A stretch of DNA of 64,000 nt from assembly GCA_900239685.1 (NCBI GenBank), contig OENT01000292.1:68777-132776 (forward strand). Reading direction: 5' to 3'. The notes beneath the pieces are model-generated. The model was not told the DNA's origin. It did no database searches and saw nothing but the letters and a program-made list of their open reading frames with translations. Below are positions 51,801-63,200 of this stretch, one piece after another (the stretch's first letter is position 1; each line of letters begins with the position of its first letter). The position numbers were made by a program, and so were the translations under genes. The stretch is from Rotaria macrura. Its lineage: Eukaryota; Rotifera; Eurotatoria; Philodinida; Philodinidae.

Positions 51801-53445
51801 TAGATTTATTCTTTAAAATAAGTACAAAAGTCAACAATCGAACAAAATTTTCAAACTGCAACATGGTAAGAAAGGAGAAAACTTTTGTTGTCGCAAAAAT
51901 AAGAATACGAAGCCTTATGGGCGAAATCGTTTATATTCAAGAATAGGTAGCAACGATGAGCACAAGTAATAAACTGTCTCTGGTAAAACTTAAAGACAAA
52001 TGGATGATAACGAAGTCTTAAAAAGTATTTGATAGATGCTTTCATTGAATTACTTAGCGTACTAGGGAAAATGTTTGAACTTATTTGAATGAAATATTAA
52101 TTGATCTTTTAAAGAAAACAGAACTTACAAGTTGTATCAGTTGTTTTACATGGTCGTTTTTTTGCTGGTTGTTTGCGAGATTTTCCTTTAGTTACTAATG
52201 CACGTTTTCGTTTATTAGTTCCTTTTAATACTGTTGTTGATGATTCTGAAGTCAATGAGCCACTACTTTCATCTTCACTACTCGAGTTGAAACGTAAATG
52301 ATTTGATATTGTCTTTTTATCATGACTCTCCGTTGATAGATCCATCATATCATCAGATGAAAGCGATTCATTACGAATCGATCTTTGTAGTAAGCGTTTT
52401 GTTTCAACAATGTCTTCTTTCTTCAATGACACTGTATCGTCATCATCATGATGAATAATATCTGGTATGCTCATTAAAATTGTATCCGGATCAAGTCTGT
52501 CCGTATAAGCAATTTTAAAACGTGTATTAATACCAATGTTTACATCATCGTTTTTGGCACCCACTACCGAACACCAACGTATATGAATTTTCTTTGTAAA
52601 GGTATAAACATTTTGTAAAACTTGACAAAGATAAAATGAATTTGTTGAACTTCGACACGTAACAAATGTTTCATTTTCATATAAAAGATCATCATCATCC
52701 GATGAAGATGATGATGATGATGATGATGGTCTTGGTAACGTATTAACTGTCTCATCAGATGATGAGTTTGATGAAAGGGATGATGTGTCATCACCATAGA
52801 GTCGTCGATAGTTAATTTCATTTCGATTGGTATGTCGATCGGATTGAATATCCTAGAAGATTTAGAAAATTTCTACAAGGTTGACTTAATGCTTGCAACT
52901 CAAAACAAATTACTCATATACTTGAAAATCTACTCTTATCTTATTACAGATTTCTATTCGATTCTGTTTACTTCTTAGTATTGATAAATAATTTGCTTTT
53001 ATCAGCATTAAAAAAAACTCGACTTTTAATGCAAATAGGAAAGTCATAATTCTTGTTGGAAAATCTTTTCAACTTACATTCCAATAGTTTCCATTCAATC
53101 CTGTTTGAATAGTTTTCTTTCGTGCTTTACCACGAGCAACGGTGTTTCTTGCTTTCTGAAATAAATATTCATTTTATAATTTGGCAAATTATTGAGTTCT
53201 ATGAAATTTTTACTCGGTTATTGGTCGTTACCGTTTTCGTTGCTTTCCTTGAAGGTGAACGAAAACCTTGTGCACTAGTGAAAGTTGCATTCATCTCTTC
53301 TTCAGATGATGACGAAGCTTGTCTTTTTCTTCCATGTTTCTAAAACGAAAAAATTCAATAACACGACTTGAGCCGCCATTTTTATCAATGTTTTCATGTT
53401 TACCGATTTGTGTTTGCTTCTCTTCGAGCGGTAGCTGATGTCCAT
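42813..53445 (-). CDS. Ankyrin-WGR-PARP poly(ADP-ribose) polymerase (PME-5 type)
   Basis: Very large poly-ADP-ribosyltransferase of roughly 2,500 residues in about 20 exons. Start MDISYRSKRSKHKS (53404-53445); exons 53232-53339, 53078-53155, 52129-52852, 51070-51192 follow. The N-terminus is basic, then has Ser/Asp runs, a possible Tudor-like module (TFVTCRSSTNSFYLCQVLQN) and basic patches. Many ankyrin repeats fill about 50650-44880, for example TPLMLACRKEHLDMVKHLI and TPLIHACQCGNAHIVSYLL, interrupted by an acidic tract near 47740-47850. A WGR domain (YFLFTRWGRIGDSEG) lies near 44420-44570, then the PARP helical regulatory domain and catalytic domain. The triad is present: His in CLLWHGTG, Tyr in GIYTADTF, Glu in HNEYIVYDEAQ. 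The stop is TAG at 42813-42815. C. elegans PME-5 has the same layout; vertebrate tankyrases lack WGR. Role in DNA-damage signalling is inferred from WGR and family. Confidence 0.9.
45224..45760 (-). other. Intron inside the PARP gene
   Basis: About 0.54 kb between an ankyrin exon ending HAILQ and one starting NNIDIVKLIL. The ankyrin consensus reads straight across the junction. The intron holds nothing I can recognise. Confidence 0.7.
47740..47850 (-). repeat. Asp/Glu-coding low-complexity tract in the PARP gene
   Basis: GAT/GAA-rich codons give a run dominated by Asp, Glu and Ser, such as DDDESEEEQEQEDDE, between two groups of ankyrin repeats. It is an in-frame part of the gene, not an intron. 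Confidence 0.8.
51193..52128 (-). other. Long intron in the 5' part of the PARP gene
   Basis: About 0.94 kb between the basic exon ending KTTDTT and the exon starting with QRRKTRST. Donor GTAAGT, acceptor ACTTAG. Open frames within it have no support. Confidence 0.7.
52690..52730 (-). repeat. Ser/Asp-coding trinucleotide repeat
   Basis: A TCA/GAT trinucleotide repeat encodes SSSSSSSSSDDDD in the N-terminal region of the PARP gene. It is exonic and probably length-variable. Confidence 0.8.
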
Positions 53446-53594
53446 AAGAGTTACTGTCTTTATTTCTGAAATACACCTAATGATTCTGAGAAAGAAACAG
53501 AACAAAACAAATTCAAATATATAATTTGGTCAGCTACTTGAAAAAAGAAAATTTTGACTTTCAGAGAACTTTATATGGATTGCTGGCAGATTTA

Positions 53595-53618
53595 TGTATA
53601 TATATATATATATATATA
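53595..53618. repeat. TA microsatellite
   Basis: About a dozen tandem TA units roughly 150 bases upstream of the PARP gene start. Confidence 0.85.
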
Positions 53619-55090
53619 CTCCTTAATATGAATGCAACGCAAAACAAGTAAACATCGTTTCACAACAATGGTGCAATGACAATTCTCTGCGGTTTGGCCA
53701 TGTGCAAATGTCAAACGTAAAATAAAATTTTTCATCGAGTCTATTCTTCAGCAAATATTAAACTATTTTTTGCATAGATGGCAATGTTTTACATAGAAAT
53801 ACAGAAAGATGAAATTTTTCTCTGATGAAATGAAACTGATCCACACCATGAGTTCCCTCATATTTGAATGAATCTGACCACGGTATTTCAAATTTTATGG
53901 TGACATGTAAAATCAACGCTATATTACTGATGTTAATATTGTTGGTCTGAAAAAAAAGGTTAACACAAGATATATTGTTTTTCTACATATGTTGATGATC
54001 ACATTGCATTGAATTAAATGAATCCATACTATTAGTTTTATGAGCACGCTAGCTGTTTATGCATTTAGAAAAAGTAATATCATCAATTAGGATTTTTGTT
54101 AAAACAGATAGTTTCGTACGATACGTTTGATTTCTATCTAATGTCATACTATAAAAAAAAAGTTTCACAACCGATGCTCTTCACTTGCATTAGTCTATAT
54201 AACATGCTTGTGCATGAAGTTTCTTCTATGAAAAGAATCTAAGAGGCTTTGAGTTGATGTAGCTTCTGTAAAAAGATATGAATATATATATTCTTAAAAT
54301 CAATAAACCTCTTAGAATGAATATGCGAACTACTCGAATTTCTCACAAGTTACAACTGTATATATCATGAGCAACAAACTAAGTAAATATTTTCAATGGC
54401 ATTTTGAATGTCTTGGCAAATGTTTAAAAAAAATTCCATTACTGAATTTCGCTATAAAATTGTACTCAAAAGTACATTTCGTTGCTTTGACAGTGGCAAT
54501 CAAATTCATGCAAACTTGATTGATTTTAATCTTTCTCTTCAAAGAAGTTTTTAACATTTAAAAAAGCCTAGACGTAAAAACACTGTACACCGCATGGAAA
54601 TACTTTCTCGTAAATCTGACTATTATATACTTCTGTATTCAATGTAAGAAGTTATCGCCTTTTTTTTTAAATGAATTTAGTTTTTAATCGATTCTATATA
54701 TTATGAATGAACATCATCATGCACTCTAAAACACATCTTCATTGTTCCACTTCATTTCATCATTATTGATCTATTCATGTTTTATGAACAATTGTACACA
54801 TATGTTCTTCCAATGATGAAAAATATCAAGCAAATATCATTTGTAGTTATTTGATCGATGATAACATCAAACGGTATGGAAACAAAACCTAAGCAATAAA
54901 TCGCAATTGTCGAGTAGCAGACACATTAGTAATATAGCAGTTGGTCAGTCTCTCGATATGTGACACTAATTGACTCTACTGTGCACATAAATCAGTATGT
55001 TATGTGATATAGAAAGTGAAAAGAGACTTGTCATCGACATGTTAGAAAGATTCGCAAACTCTCATCAGCAGAGAAAAAGAACAGTGGACA

Positions 55091-55115
55091 AGAGAGAAAG
55101 AGAGAGAGAGAGAGA
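55091..55115 (+). repeat. GA dinucleotide tract upstream of Wnt4
   Basis: A GAGAGA run followed by ACAG repeats about 330 bases before the Wnt4 start. GA tracts can bind GAGA-type factors in some animals. Here it may equally be an ordinary microsatellite. Confidence 0.7.
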
Positions 55116-55448
55116 CAGACAGAAACAGAATGAAATTGAACGTTTTCGCTTCTCTGCTCTATTTCTATACAGCCAATCGTTATTAATCTCTCTTCTCTTT
55201 TCTTCTTCTAGTATGAACCTCGATATTCCCATCTTCATCAACACCTTCATTTTCTAACAGCGCAATATATAGAAGAATCATCAACACTTGTTGTTTTTTT
55301 CTTCTGCTCTTATCCTCGAATTAGATCTTATCAAGTCAATGAGAAGATTTACAACAATATAATATATTGATTAATATATATAAATCATTCAAACCATGTT
55401 CTCACATTGACATATTCATACGATCGGTTGCATTACAATTTATAAGCA

Positions 55449-57260
55449 ATGAAGACATCGTTTTTATTCTTCCTTATTTTAATCAATACAAGCGAACAAT
55501 GGCTGTAAGTTAAATTTAAAATAGATATTTTAATTTAAGTTGACACATATTCTGTATGAGTATCGATTTAATCTTTGTCATCGATCGATGAGCTATGGCT
55601 CATTAACTGCATACTCTTCTCTTTTTTTTTTCAAAACGACAGGCAACCTTCCATTACATCTAATTTGTCTTGCGAGAATATAAATGAGAAGAAATAATAA
55701 AGATCATCAATGACGTAATGAACGTAACCAAAAAAACTCATCCGCATACATTTCGACATGCACATAATTCATTATTTGATATTCCTCTATCTCATCTTTA
55801 CTTATGCATATATTTAAGAAGAATAGGAAACATTTAGGCACGTTCAAAAGTCGTTTGATTTCGATCATTGACAAGAAAATAAAAACTAAAGATCAATGAT
55901 CTCTCTCCATATGTGGGTAAAACAAACATTTATAAACAGCATGTGGTTATCATTTCAAATATATCTTTTATTTACATTTGAAAAATAATCTAAATGTTTA
56001 TTGATCATAAAATTAAAACTTGGATAAATATGTCATAAAAAAAATATATGTGAATGTCATTAATTGAAAAGCACAAAAAATTATTTCTTCTCTCTTTTAT
56101 TTGTTTCGAAGATCGATCGTACATGTATCAGACATATCATTTGCTACGCATGGTCTTTGTCAAATGAAATATGGTCTTAGTTATAGACAAATACGTTTTT
56201 GTCAACGAAATGAAGCTCTTATGCCATTCATACGTTTCGGTACCAATCTAGCATTAGAAGAATGTAAAATACAATTTAAAAATCGTCATTGGAATTGTAC
56301 GTTATTTAAAGATAATCAATTGATTGGAAATGTGCTTGACTCAGGTTTTTAAATTTTTTGTTTATTGTTTGATAAGAAAAAAAGAACTTTAATTCTTCCC
56401 TTATTCTTTTTTAAATAAAAAAAAAACAATAGGAACAAAAGAATCTGCATATATACATGCATTGACATCGGCTGGTATTGCTTATGCTATAACAAAAGCG
56501 TGTAGTACAGGACGACTTAGTTCATGTGGATGTGATCTGTCAGTGAATGATAAAACTACAAATAGTTCTGTACGATGGACTGGTTGTTCGGACAATGTTT
56601 TATTTGGTACACAATTGGCAAAAAAATTTGTTAATCTTCGTGAACGTATAACAAAAAATCGAACAAGTTTACTTAATGTTCATAATAATCAAGTTGGAAT
56701 TCGAGTATAGAATTGATTTTGATTTTTTGACTTTCAATTCTATATTGATTCTTGCTTTTCTTCAGACAATTCTCGCATCAGTTGAACGACAATGTAAATG
56801 TCACGGTGTATCTGGTTCATGTGAATTTAAAATATGTTGGCGTTCACTTCATTCATTTACACAAATAGCTAGACAACTCAAGGAATATTATGATGAATCC
56901 ATTGAAGTACGTTTACAACGAAGTTTATTTGATAAAAAATTTCGCTTTGTACCACGCAATCTACCGTTTCATATTGATAAAGAAACAATATCAACAACCC
57001 ATAAAAATGATTTAATATTTCATAAATCAAGTCCAAATTATTGTGAAAGAGATTTATCATTAGGCTCATTTGGTACAATAGGTCGTGCTTGTAATCAAAG
57101 TTCACGTGCTATTGATGGATGTGATTTACTTTGTTGTAATCGTGGTTATCAATCTCAACTAGTGACTGTACATGATAAATGTAATTGTCGTTTTCAATGG
57201 TGTTGTTATGTACAATGTCAAAATTGTGTTAGAACTCAAAAAATAAGTCGTTGCTTGTAA
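55449..57260 (+). CDS. Wnt4: Wnt4 secreted signalling protein
   Basis: Secreted lipid-modified ligand for Frizzled receptors. Exons 55449-55504, 56112-56344, 56433-56704 and 56766-57260 sum to 1,056 nt, or 351 residues, the same length as human WNT4. Exon 1 encodes a signal peptide (TSFLFFLILINTSEQ). Subfamily assignment rests on blocks such as ALEECKIQFKNRHWNC, TKACSTGRLSSCGCD, LLNVHNNQVG and AIDGCDLLCCNRGY. The palmitoleoylation serine sits in CKCHGVSGSC. The C-terminal cysteine finger, FQWCCYVQCQNCVRTQKISRCL-type in two parts, ends one residue after the last Cys. The exon 2 donor, GTTTTT, is weak, but the downstream frame and family conservation demand it. No close neighbour follows for at least 6.7 kb. 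Confidence 0.96.
55505..56111 (+). other. First intron of Wnt4
   Basis: 607 bp between the signal-peptide exon (donor GTAAGT) and the exon beginning SIVHVSDISF (acceptor TTCGAAG). It is AT-rich and I see no element inside. Confidence 0.75.
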
Positions 57261-60200
57261 ATATTAAATATATACATATTATAAGCGAGTTTCTTTCTTT
57301 TTTTCTTTGTTTGTTTGTTTGTCAGTTTGTTTTTTTCTCCGTATATGTGTACCACACTTTTTCCCTTGCTCCGAGTTGAATAACCATCATTCGTGTTCTT
57401 TTTTTTTGTGTTTTTTAATTCACAGTAATGTACCGAAGAACATATAACTATTGATCATTAGTAGAAAGCGAAATCGAGTGTAGCCGATCGATGGTCTAAA
57501 CGATGAATTATGAGTAAATGTGTACGCACGCGAACAAAGCCATTATATGTTCAATCAGTATGATAAATGAGTGGACTAGAAGCATTTAAACATATTTTCT
57601 TCTTTTCTTTTCTTTTCTTTTGCTGATTGAACATATAGCGAATTATACTTATTATAATAAGTTTTAAAAACTGATAATTTTCTGTTCTTAAAGAAAGACA
57701 ATGTTGAGATTGAATGAATGTGTGAAATGAGCCTAGACATATGAATGAAACAGAAAAAAAAACAGTCTGTTTCTTTATTTGATTTAGAAATCAAATAAAT
57801 CATTTTCATCATTGATAAATTGCTTCGAATTCGATACATTAAAAGCAGCGTTGTGCTCATTGTTTTTGAAAATAAAAATCACTCGTTTGAATAAATATGA
57901 GTTTACACAATCTTCATTGCTCGTATGTGTTAACTTGTTGACACCATTTCTCAGACAAGACGATAGCTATTTTATTCTTAAATTGATGTATACCAAAATT
58001 ATCATCATCAGAAGGACAAATTATATATATACATACTTTAATTGAACTCATAAATTTACATAGTTTTATTAGTCTTGGCATGAAATTAATATCAAGATGA
58101 ATTATGTTATTAAAGAAATTTTTCATCGTTCTTACCATATAAAAATGAATGTAGCATATTTTGTTTTGTGGTGACATCATGCATCCTGATTAAATCATTT
58201 CTTAGACAATTTTATAAAGCTGTAGACGAAAAAGTTATTGCTAGTCATACTGTTTTGAGATTTGTTTTTTTTATTTTAATCCTTCTCACATTTGTCAGTT
58301 AGACGAATAATCACTTGAAAATACTGAACAAGAAGTATTGATCAAAATCTCTGTAAAAACGCTCAAGAGAAAGCTTAATAAACCATCTATGATTTGGATT
58401 AAATTCAAAAACGAAAGGCTCAACGAAGAAAAGCAGCTACATTCTATTTAGTGCGATTTTTAAAATTTTTTCTCCCTTTTCACAATATATCGTAATTTAC
58501 AAGAATTCGATATGGAGTTAACATTCATCAATTGCAATGGTCAAACTTCGTTCAATTCTTGAATATTCAATGAATTTTATTATCATAAGAAAATCAATAG
58601 GCATTAATTATTTGACGTCATAAAAATCGATGTTAACAGCATTCTTCTCTTTAAAAATAATTGGCATACATATTTTTGTGGCACTTGTGATTGAAAGAGA
58701 AAATAAGTGTTGACTCACATGATGCCACGTTTACTTGTCTTTCGCGTGTTAAATTTCACAAAATGACTTGTTGTTTTGTTTTTCACATGATCCTCACTTC
58801 GGTGAACACCTTAACAATGAGACTAATGCTATAGAAAAATGTAGTGAGCGCGACGAAATAATTACATTGTTTTACGCTTCTGTCACTTATTTTTGACTCA
58901 ATCCATAGTATATAAGTACAATTTGGAAACATAAATTTTTGAGTTCTAGCCATAGGTAGTAAGATTATTAATTTCAGGAATGATGAGATGGAAGAGAAAG
59001 TTTTCGGAAGTACAGCCTTTAACTTAATTTAAATTTAAATAATTTCTCACCTGTTCGATAGTTTCATCTAGTAGATGATCAGGATTTTTTATTTTTTCAA
59101 CTGATTAAAATGTCAGACGCAAAACACTGAATTGAAGGATCGTGTATTTGACTATTTGAGTCAACTTCAATAGTGCTTCGAATTATAAATCAAGTTCGGA
59201 CGTTTTGCTTATGAGATGGTCCATAACACCCGTCGACCAAGTATGCATACGTTAAAATTAAGATTTTAGAATAAGGCATACCATTCAAAGGCCCTTACAA
59301 ACTTATGGACAAATCCAAACTTTCAGCTCTTTCTAACATCCTTATCAATCGTTATGAATTCATCTTTGAATACACCCTCAAATAATTATGGTTGAATATA
59401 TTTAGGGAAAATGCATAACATTCTTTTCAACCCTTTCTGACAACGCATTTTACTTTTGAGAAGTAGTATTTTTACTTTAAAATGACGTATTTGATTAGAG
59501 CTCTTAGATACACTACCATTGAGCAGGAACTTCCAATATAAATGATGCTGTTAAAGTGTTATTTTTCACTCGGAACGCACCAAAAAAGACTATTTTCTTA
59601 TGAAAATTTCTCTACTTTCCAAGTTGAAAGACATCAAGGTAGTCTGTGAAAAACTGCCTCTTTTCATATAATTAACCGATAAAATCGCATTTGGTATGCT
59701 GATTCAATTTTCCACCACAAGTTTGGACACTATACGGTCTTTTCTATTGTCGTTATTTTTCTTTGCCGTTTCTTAGAGTTTTATCTTATTACTGTGACTA
59801 AAGATGTATATATATGATTTCAAAACTGTTTTCAATGTCAAAATATGGGTGTGGGTGGAATGTGAATCAACAGAAGAGCATCCTGTCCACACCCACTCCT
59901 ATACCCAAATTTAGATAGACTAACTCACAGAATACACAACCTGTTATAGAAAGATGTAATTCGATTTCTGTTCCTGTCTTATGATTCTTTATATTAACTC
60001 TTCTCTATTCTCTCAAGAGTATAGTGTCGAATATTTCAATTATTTATACGACTATACATTCATGGATCAGTAAGAAATATTGGTATACTTCGGCGATGTT
60101 CACTGTATAGAAGTAACTTAAGCAGCAATATTCAATTCTGTGCCATATATCGTGCGAGTCGTTTACTATACTTGTAACTTTATAATGCCATTTCAATAAT

Positions 60201-63200
60201 GAAGTAGTGATGCTCACAGCGCGTTACTGGAAAGCTATACAACAACGAACAGAAACAGTCCAGGTTGTAGAGAACGGTTCGTACACAGTAGCTTTATAGC
60301 ATTCCTTAGAATATCGATTAACAGAAGTGTGTTTAGCATACATAAATAAAGTACTGTATACTGTGCTTATGGGTTCTCTCGTTCAAAAATCTCTTAATTA
60401 TTTCCATGCTGAGATTTATCGAAACGAATTCGTTTTGATTGACTTTGGAAACTCTTGAATTTGTTTTGATAAGCAATGAAAACCTTTTCGAAAAAAATGA
60501 CTGGAGGAACTGGTTGACGAATTGAATCTGAAGAAAAAATAAACAAATTTTCCTTTTTTAACAACACAAGGTATTTTTACCAAAATTTTTTAAACAAAAT
60601 TGACTAGCTCTCTCTTTCTCAAACACACCCGTGACTACCACAGCTAATACATTATCTTTTGATATGTCTTACTGGCATAGAAGAGAAGAGGCGACATATA
60701 TTTCTTGTCATCTTTAATTGTTAATTCGATTAAATGAAAACGAGCGTCACTAGAGTATTCATTAATAGAAAGGTGTCTAAAAGTCTAAGTGACAGGCTTT
60801 GAATATGATACAGAGAAGAAATATTGAAAAAGAAAAGTAGACGAATTATTGGATTAGGCTTCTCTTGTTTGCATTCTGTCTATCTTTTAAAACTGAGTTT
60901 GTTCTTTTCACATGTAAAGACACGTTAATAGAAAAATACCTTTATAATTTTTCCATTCACACATACCTGACACAAGCGTCGATTATCAAATAACACAGAC
61001 GATAAATTTTGAAGTATTATTTTGCTGACATAACCAGCAGTATACGAGTGCCAAAAAAAAGAACATTTTGGGAAAGGTGATATGTGGAGCCAATAGCTCT
61101 TTGTTATCTTCATTATACTAATCCAGTATATACATTTACAACAGGCGATATTTTATTTCAACAACTACAACTTATCAGAAAATATTCTGTTTGTTGTGTG
61201 GGTGTAGAAATAATTTTCAGTCATACTCATAGTTATACGCGATTCTTAGCTAACTGAAAAGCATGATTCGAAACGTATTACTGAGTAGCACACTATTATC
61301 GGAATCCAAAGCGACATTCTGCTCTTATCTAAATAGTTGAACTAGAGAATTATGAACTTTTACTGAAATTAAAAAAGAAAACAAAATTATTCGTTCATTC
61401 ACAAGTTAATCAACGATACAATTTCCAGGCTTTTTGTCTAACGATTGATTTTTAAAATCGATATTTTTCACTAGAAAAATGAACTCGAATTTTTCGTTCA
61501 TTAGTTAGGTTGGATTTGAAAAACTTCTTTTGTTGGATGATCAGTCAACTAACAATAATATTATTACTGATTTTCATTAACTGAGAATAAATATGAAAAT
61601 GCTCAATATAGAATTCTTCATCCGTTCATAGACTTTTTAAATCGAAATCCACCGAAGAATATTGAATGACTGCATAGATTCCATATATGAGTGAGTTAAA
61701 AATACTCAAAAAAGAACGTCATTTAGATTTTCATTCATGAGCATAGTTTTCTTCGCTTAATCGTTTTGGTTTGAAAGAAACGGATCAATAGGAATTTCGA
61801 ACCATCATTCTAAGGCATCCGACAAGTTCGTAGAACCGAAATCAGTGCAATTTTTACGAATCACTCTACCTACTGGAAACTGGCGCTCGAAAGAATTGAA
61901 ACACCAATCAGAGAATTCATTTCGAAAAAGAAATTACCGATAGGAATATCGGTTATTCGAAATTTCCCTATATATTTCGAAAACAAAATGTTTTCTTTTC
62001 TACGCGACTACATTTTTGAGCCATCGATACTACTCCCAAGCATGAACAAATTTTGTGGTCACGGACACGGGATTTTGTTGTCGTCAGTTACGATTGTTCT
62101 GATAACAAGTACTTAGTGTGAACAAATTTTTTCGCTCATAGCCCTTCTCTCGGGCTTATTGTTAGTCAGTCTTGCCCTTAAACTATATTTATTGTGGCAA
62201 AGATTAGGCAATTGTAAAACCAAATAATATGATGATATTACTAACTAGAGAAGAAAGCCATGCTTTTATTAGACTCGACCCGGTTCATTGGAATAAGAGT
62301 TAATACGTTTGTTATCGTTCAACTAGAGTTTTAACCAAGTATACCATTATATTATATGTTGTGCTTACATCGTAGATAGTGCCGTTTGGGAACGAATTCT
62401 ATGGTTTACATTTCTCGTGTTCGAAAAAAATCTCGTTCCCATTCGCATAAAAGTTGCTTTACTTCCACTCTCATACTTCTTTTAAAATGATCACTTGGGT
62501 TTCATTTCTCATGTGGATGAAAAGATATCATTGCTAAATATTAGCTTTTATCGACGTCGCATTTTGCATAACTTGTAATGAACTTATTCAAAATTATAAA
62601 ATGGAGTGGACACAAGTGTTAACAAACTAAATCAGATATTATGTATAGGTCAAAATTTCTCAACATGTAATTAACATAATTATTTCCTTCGTCAACTATG
62701 CAGTTTAGAAAATAAATTATTTTAGCTCATTAATAAAATCGATGAACGCATGAAAATATTGATGAGACAATAATGATTTTGTATTCGAGAGAATCTGAAT
62801 AACAGCCTTCTAGATGATATCAGTCAGAAAAGAAATAACTAATGTCACCATTAAACTCTATCCCAGTGATTGGTCAATGAATTTGCCTAATTTTTGTTGA
62901 CATTGTTTCGTATCTTTCTCTTGATTCTTCAGTTATTAACACTCGTGAAAAGAATGTTGAGTTCTATTTCTCAGTAATATAATATCAGACTGATTCCTCA
63001 GTTGAGATTTGAAAAGGCAAAGCTTCCAATGCATACATAAAAGAATACAACCAATTGTCACAACTAAGAAGCGAGAAAAGTGAAGAAACTCATGCAGCCA
63101 CGATAATCTGCCGCTGGAAAAAGTAGAGTTTAAAGAAATTAAAAAATTTTCTTAGGACTAATTACATTTTTCAGTGACCCAGACTTTCTATTTTAATTTT

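Larger units (their letters stand above)
53446..55448. other. Divergent intergenic region between PARP and Wnt4
   Basis: Two kilobases between head-to-head starts, holding both promoters. It contains a TA microsatellite (53595-53618) and a GA tract (55091-55115). Open frames here are low-complexity. Confidence 0.55.

Noticed and set aside
52564-52821. Frame rich in His, with an HHHHHHHH run
   Set aside because: It is an out-of-frame reading of the TCA/GAT repeat in the PARP exon; the spliced frame gives Ser/Asp.
55065-55257. Frames with Arg-Glu or Ser-Leu runs upstream of Wnt4
   Set aside because: They are translations of the GA microsatellite.
59845-59910. TGTGGG-like words resembling the bdelloid telomere repeat unit
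   Set aside because: Only single copies occur on each strand, with no tandem array, so there is no interstitial telomere here.
61940-61995. Short inverted repeats around ACCGATA/TATCGGT and TCGAAAT/ATTTCGA
   Set aside because: Arms of only 7 bp, expected by chance in sequence of this composition.
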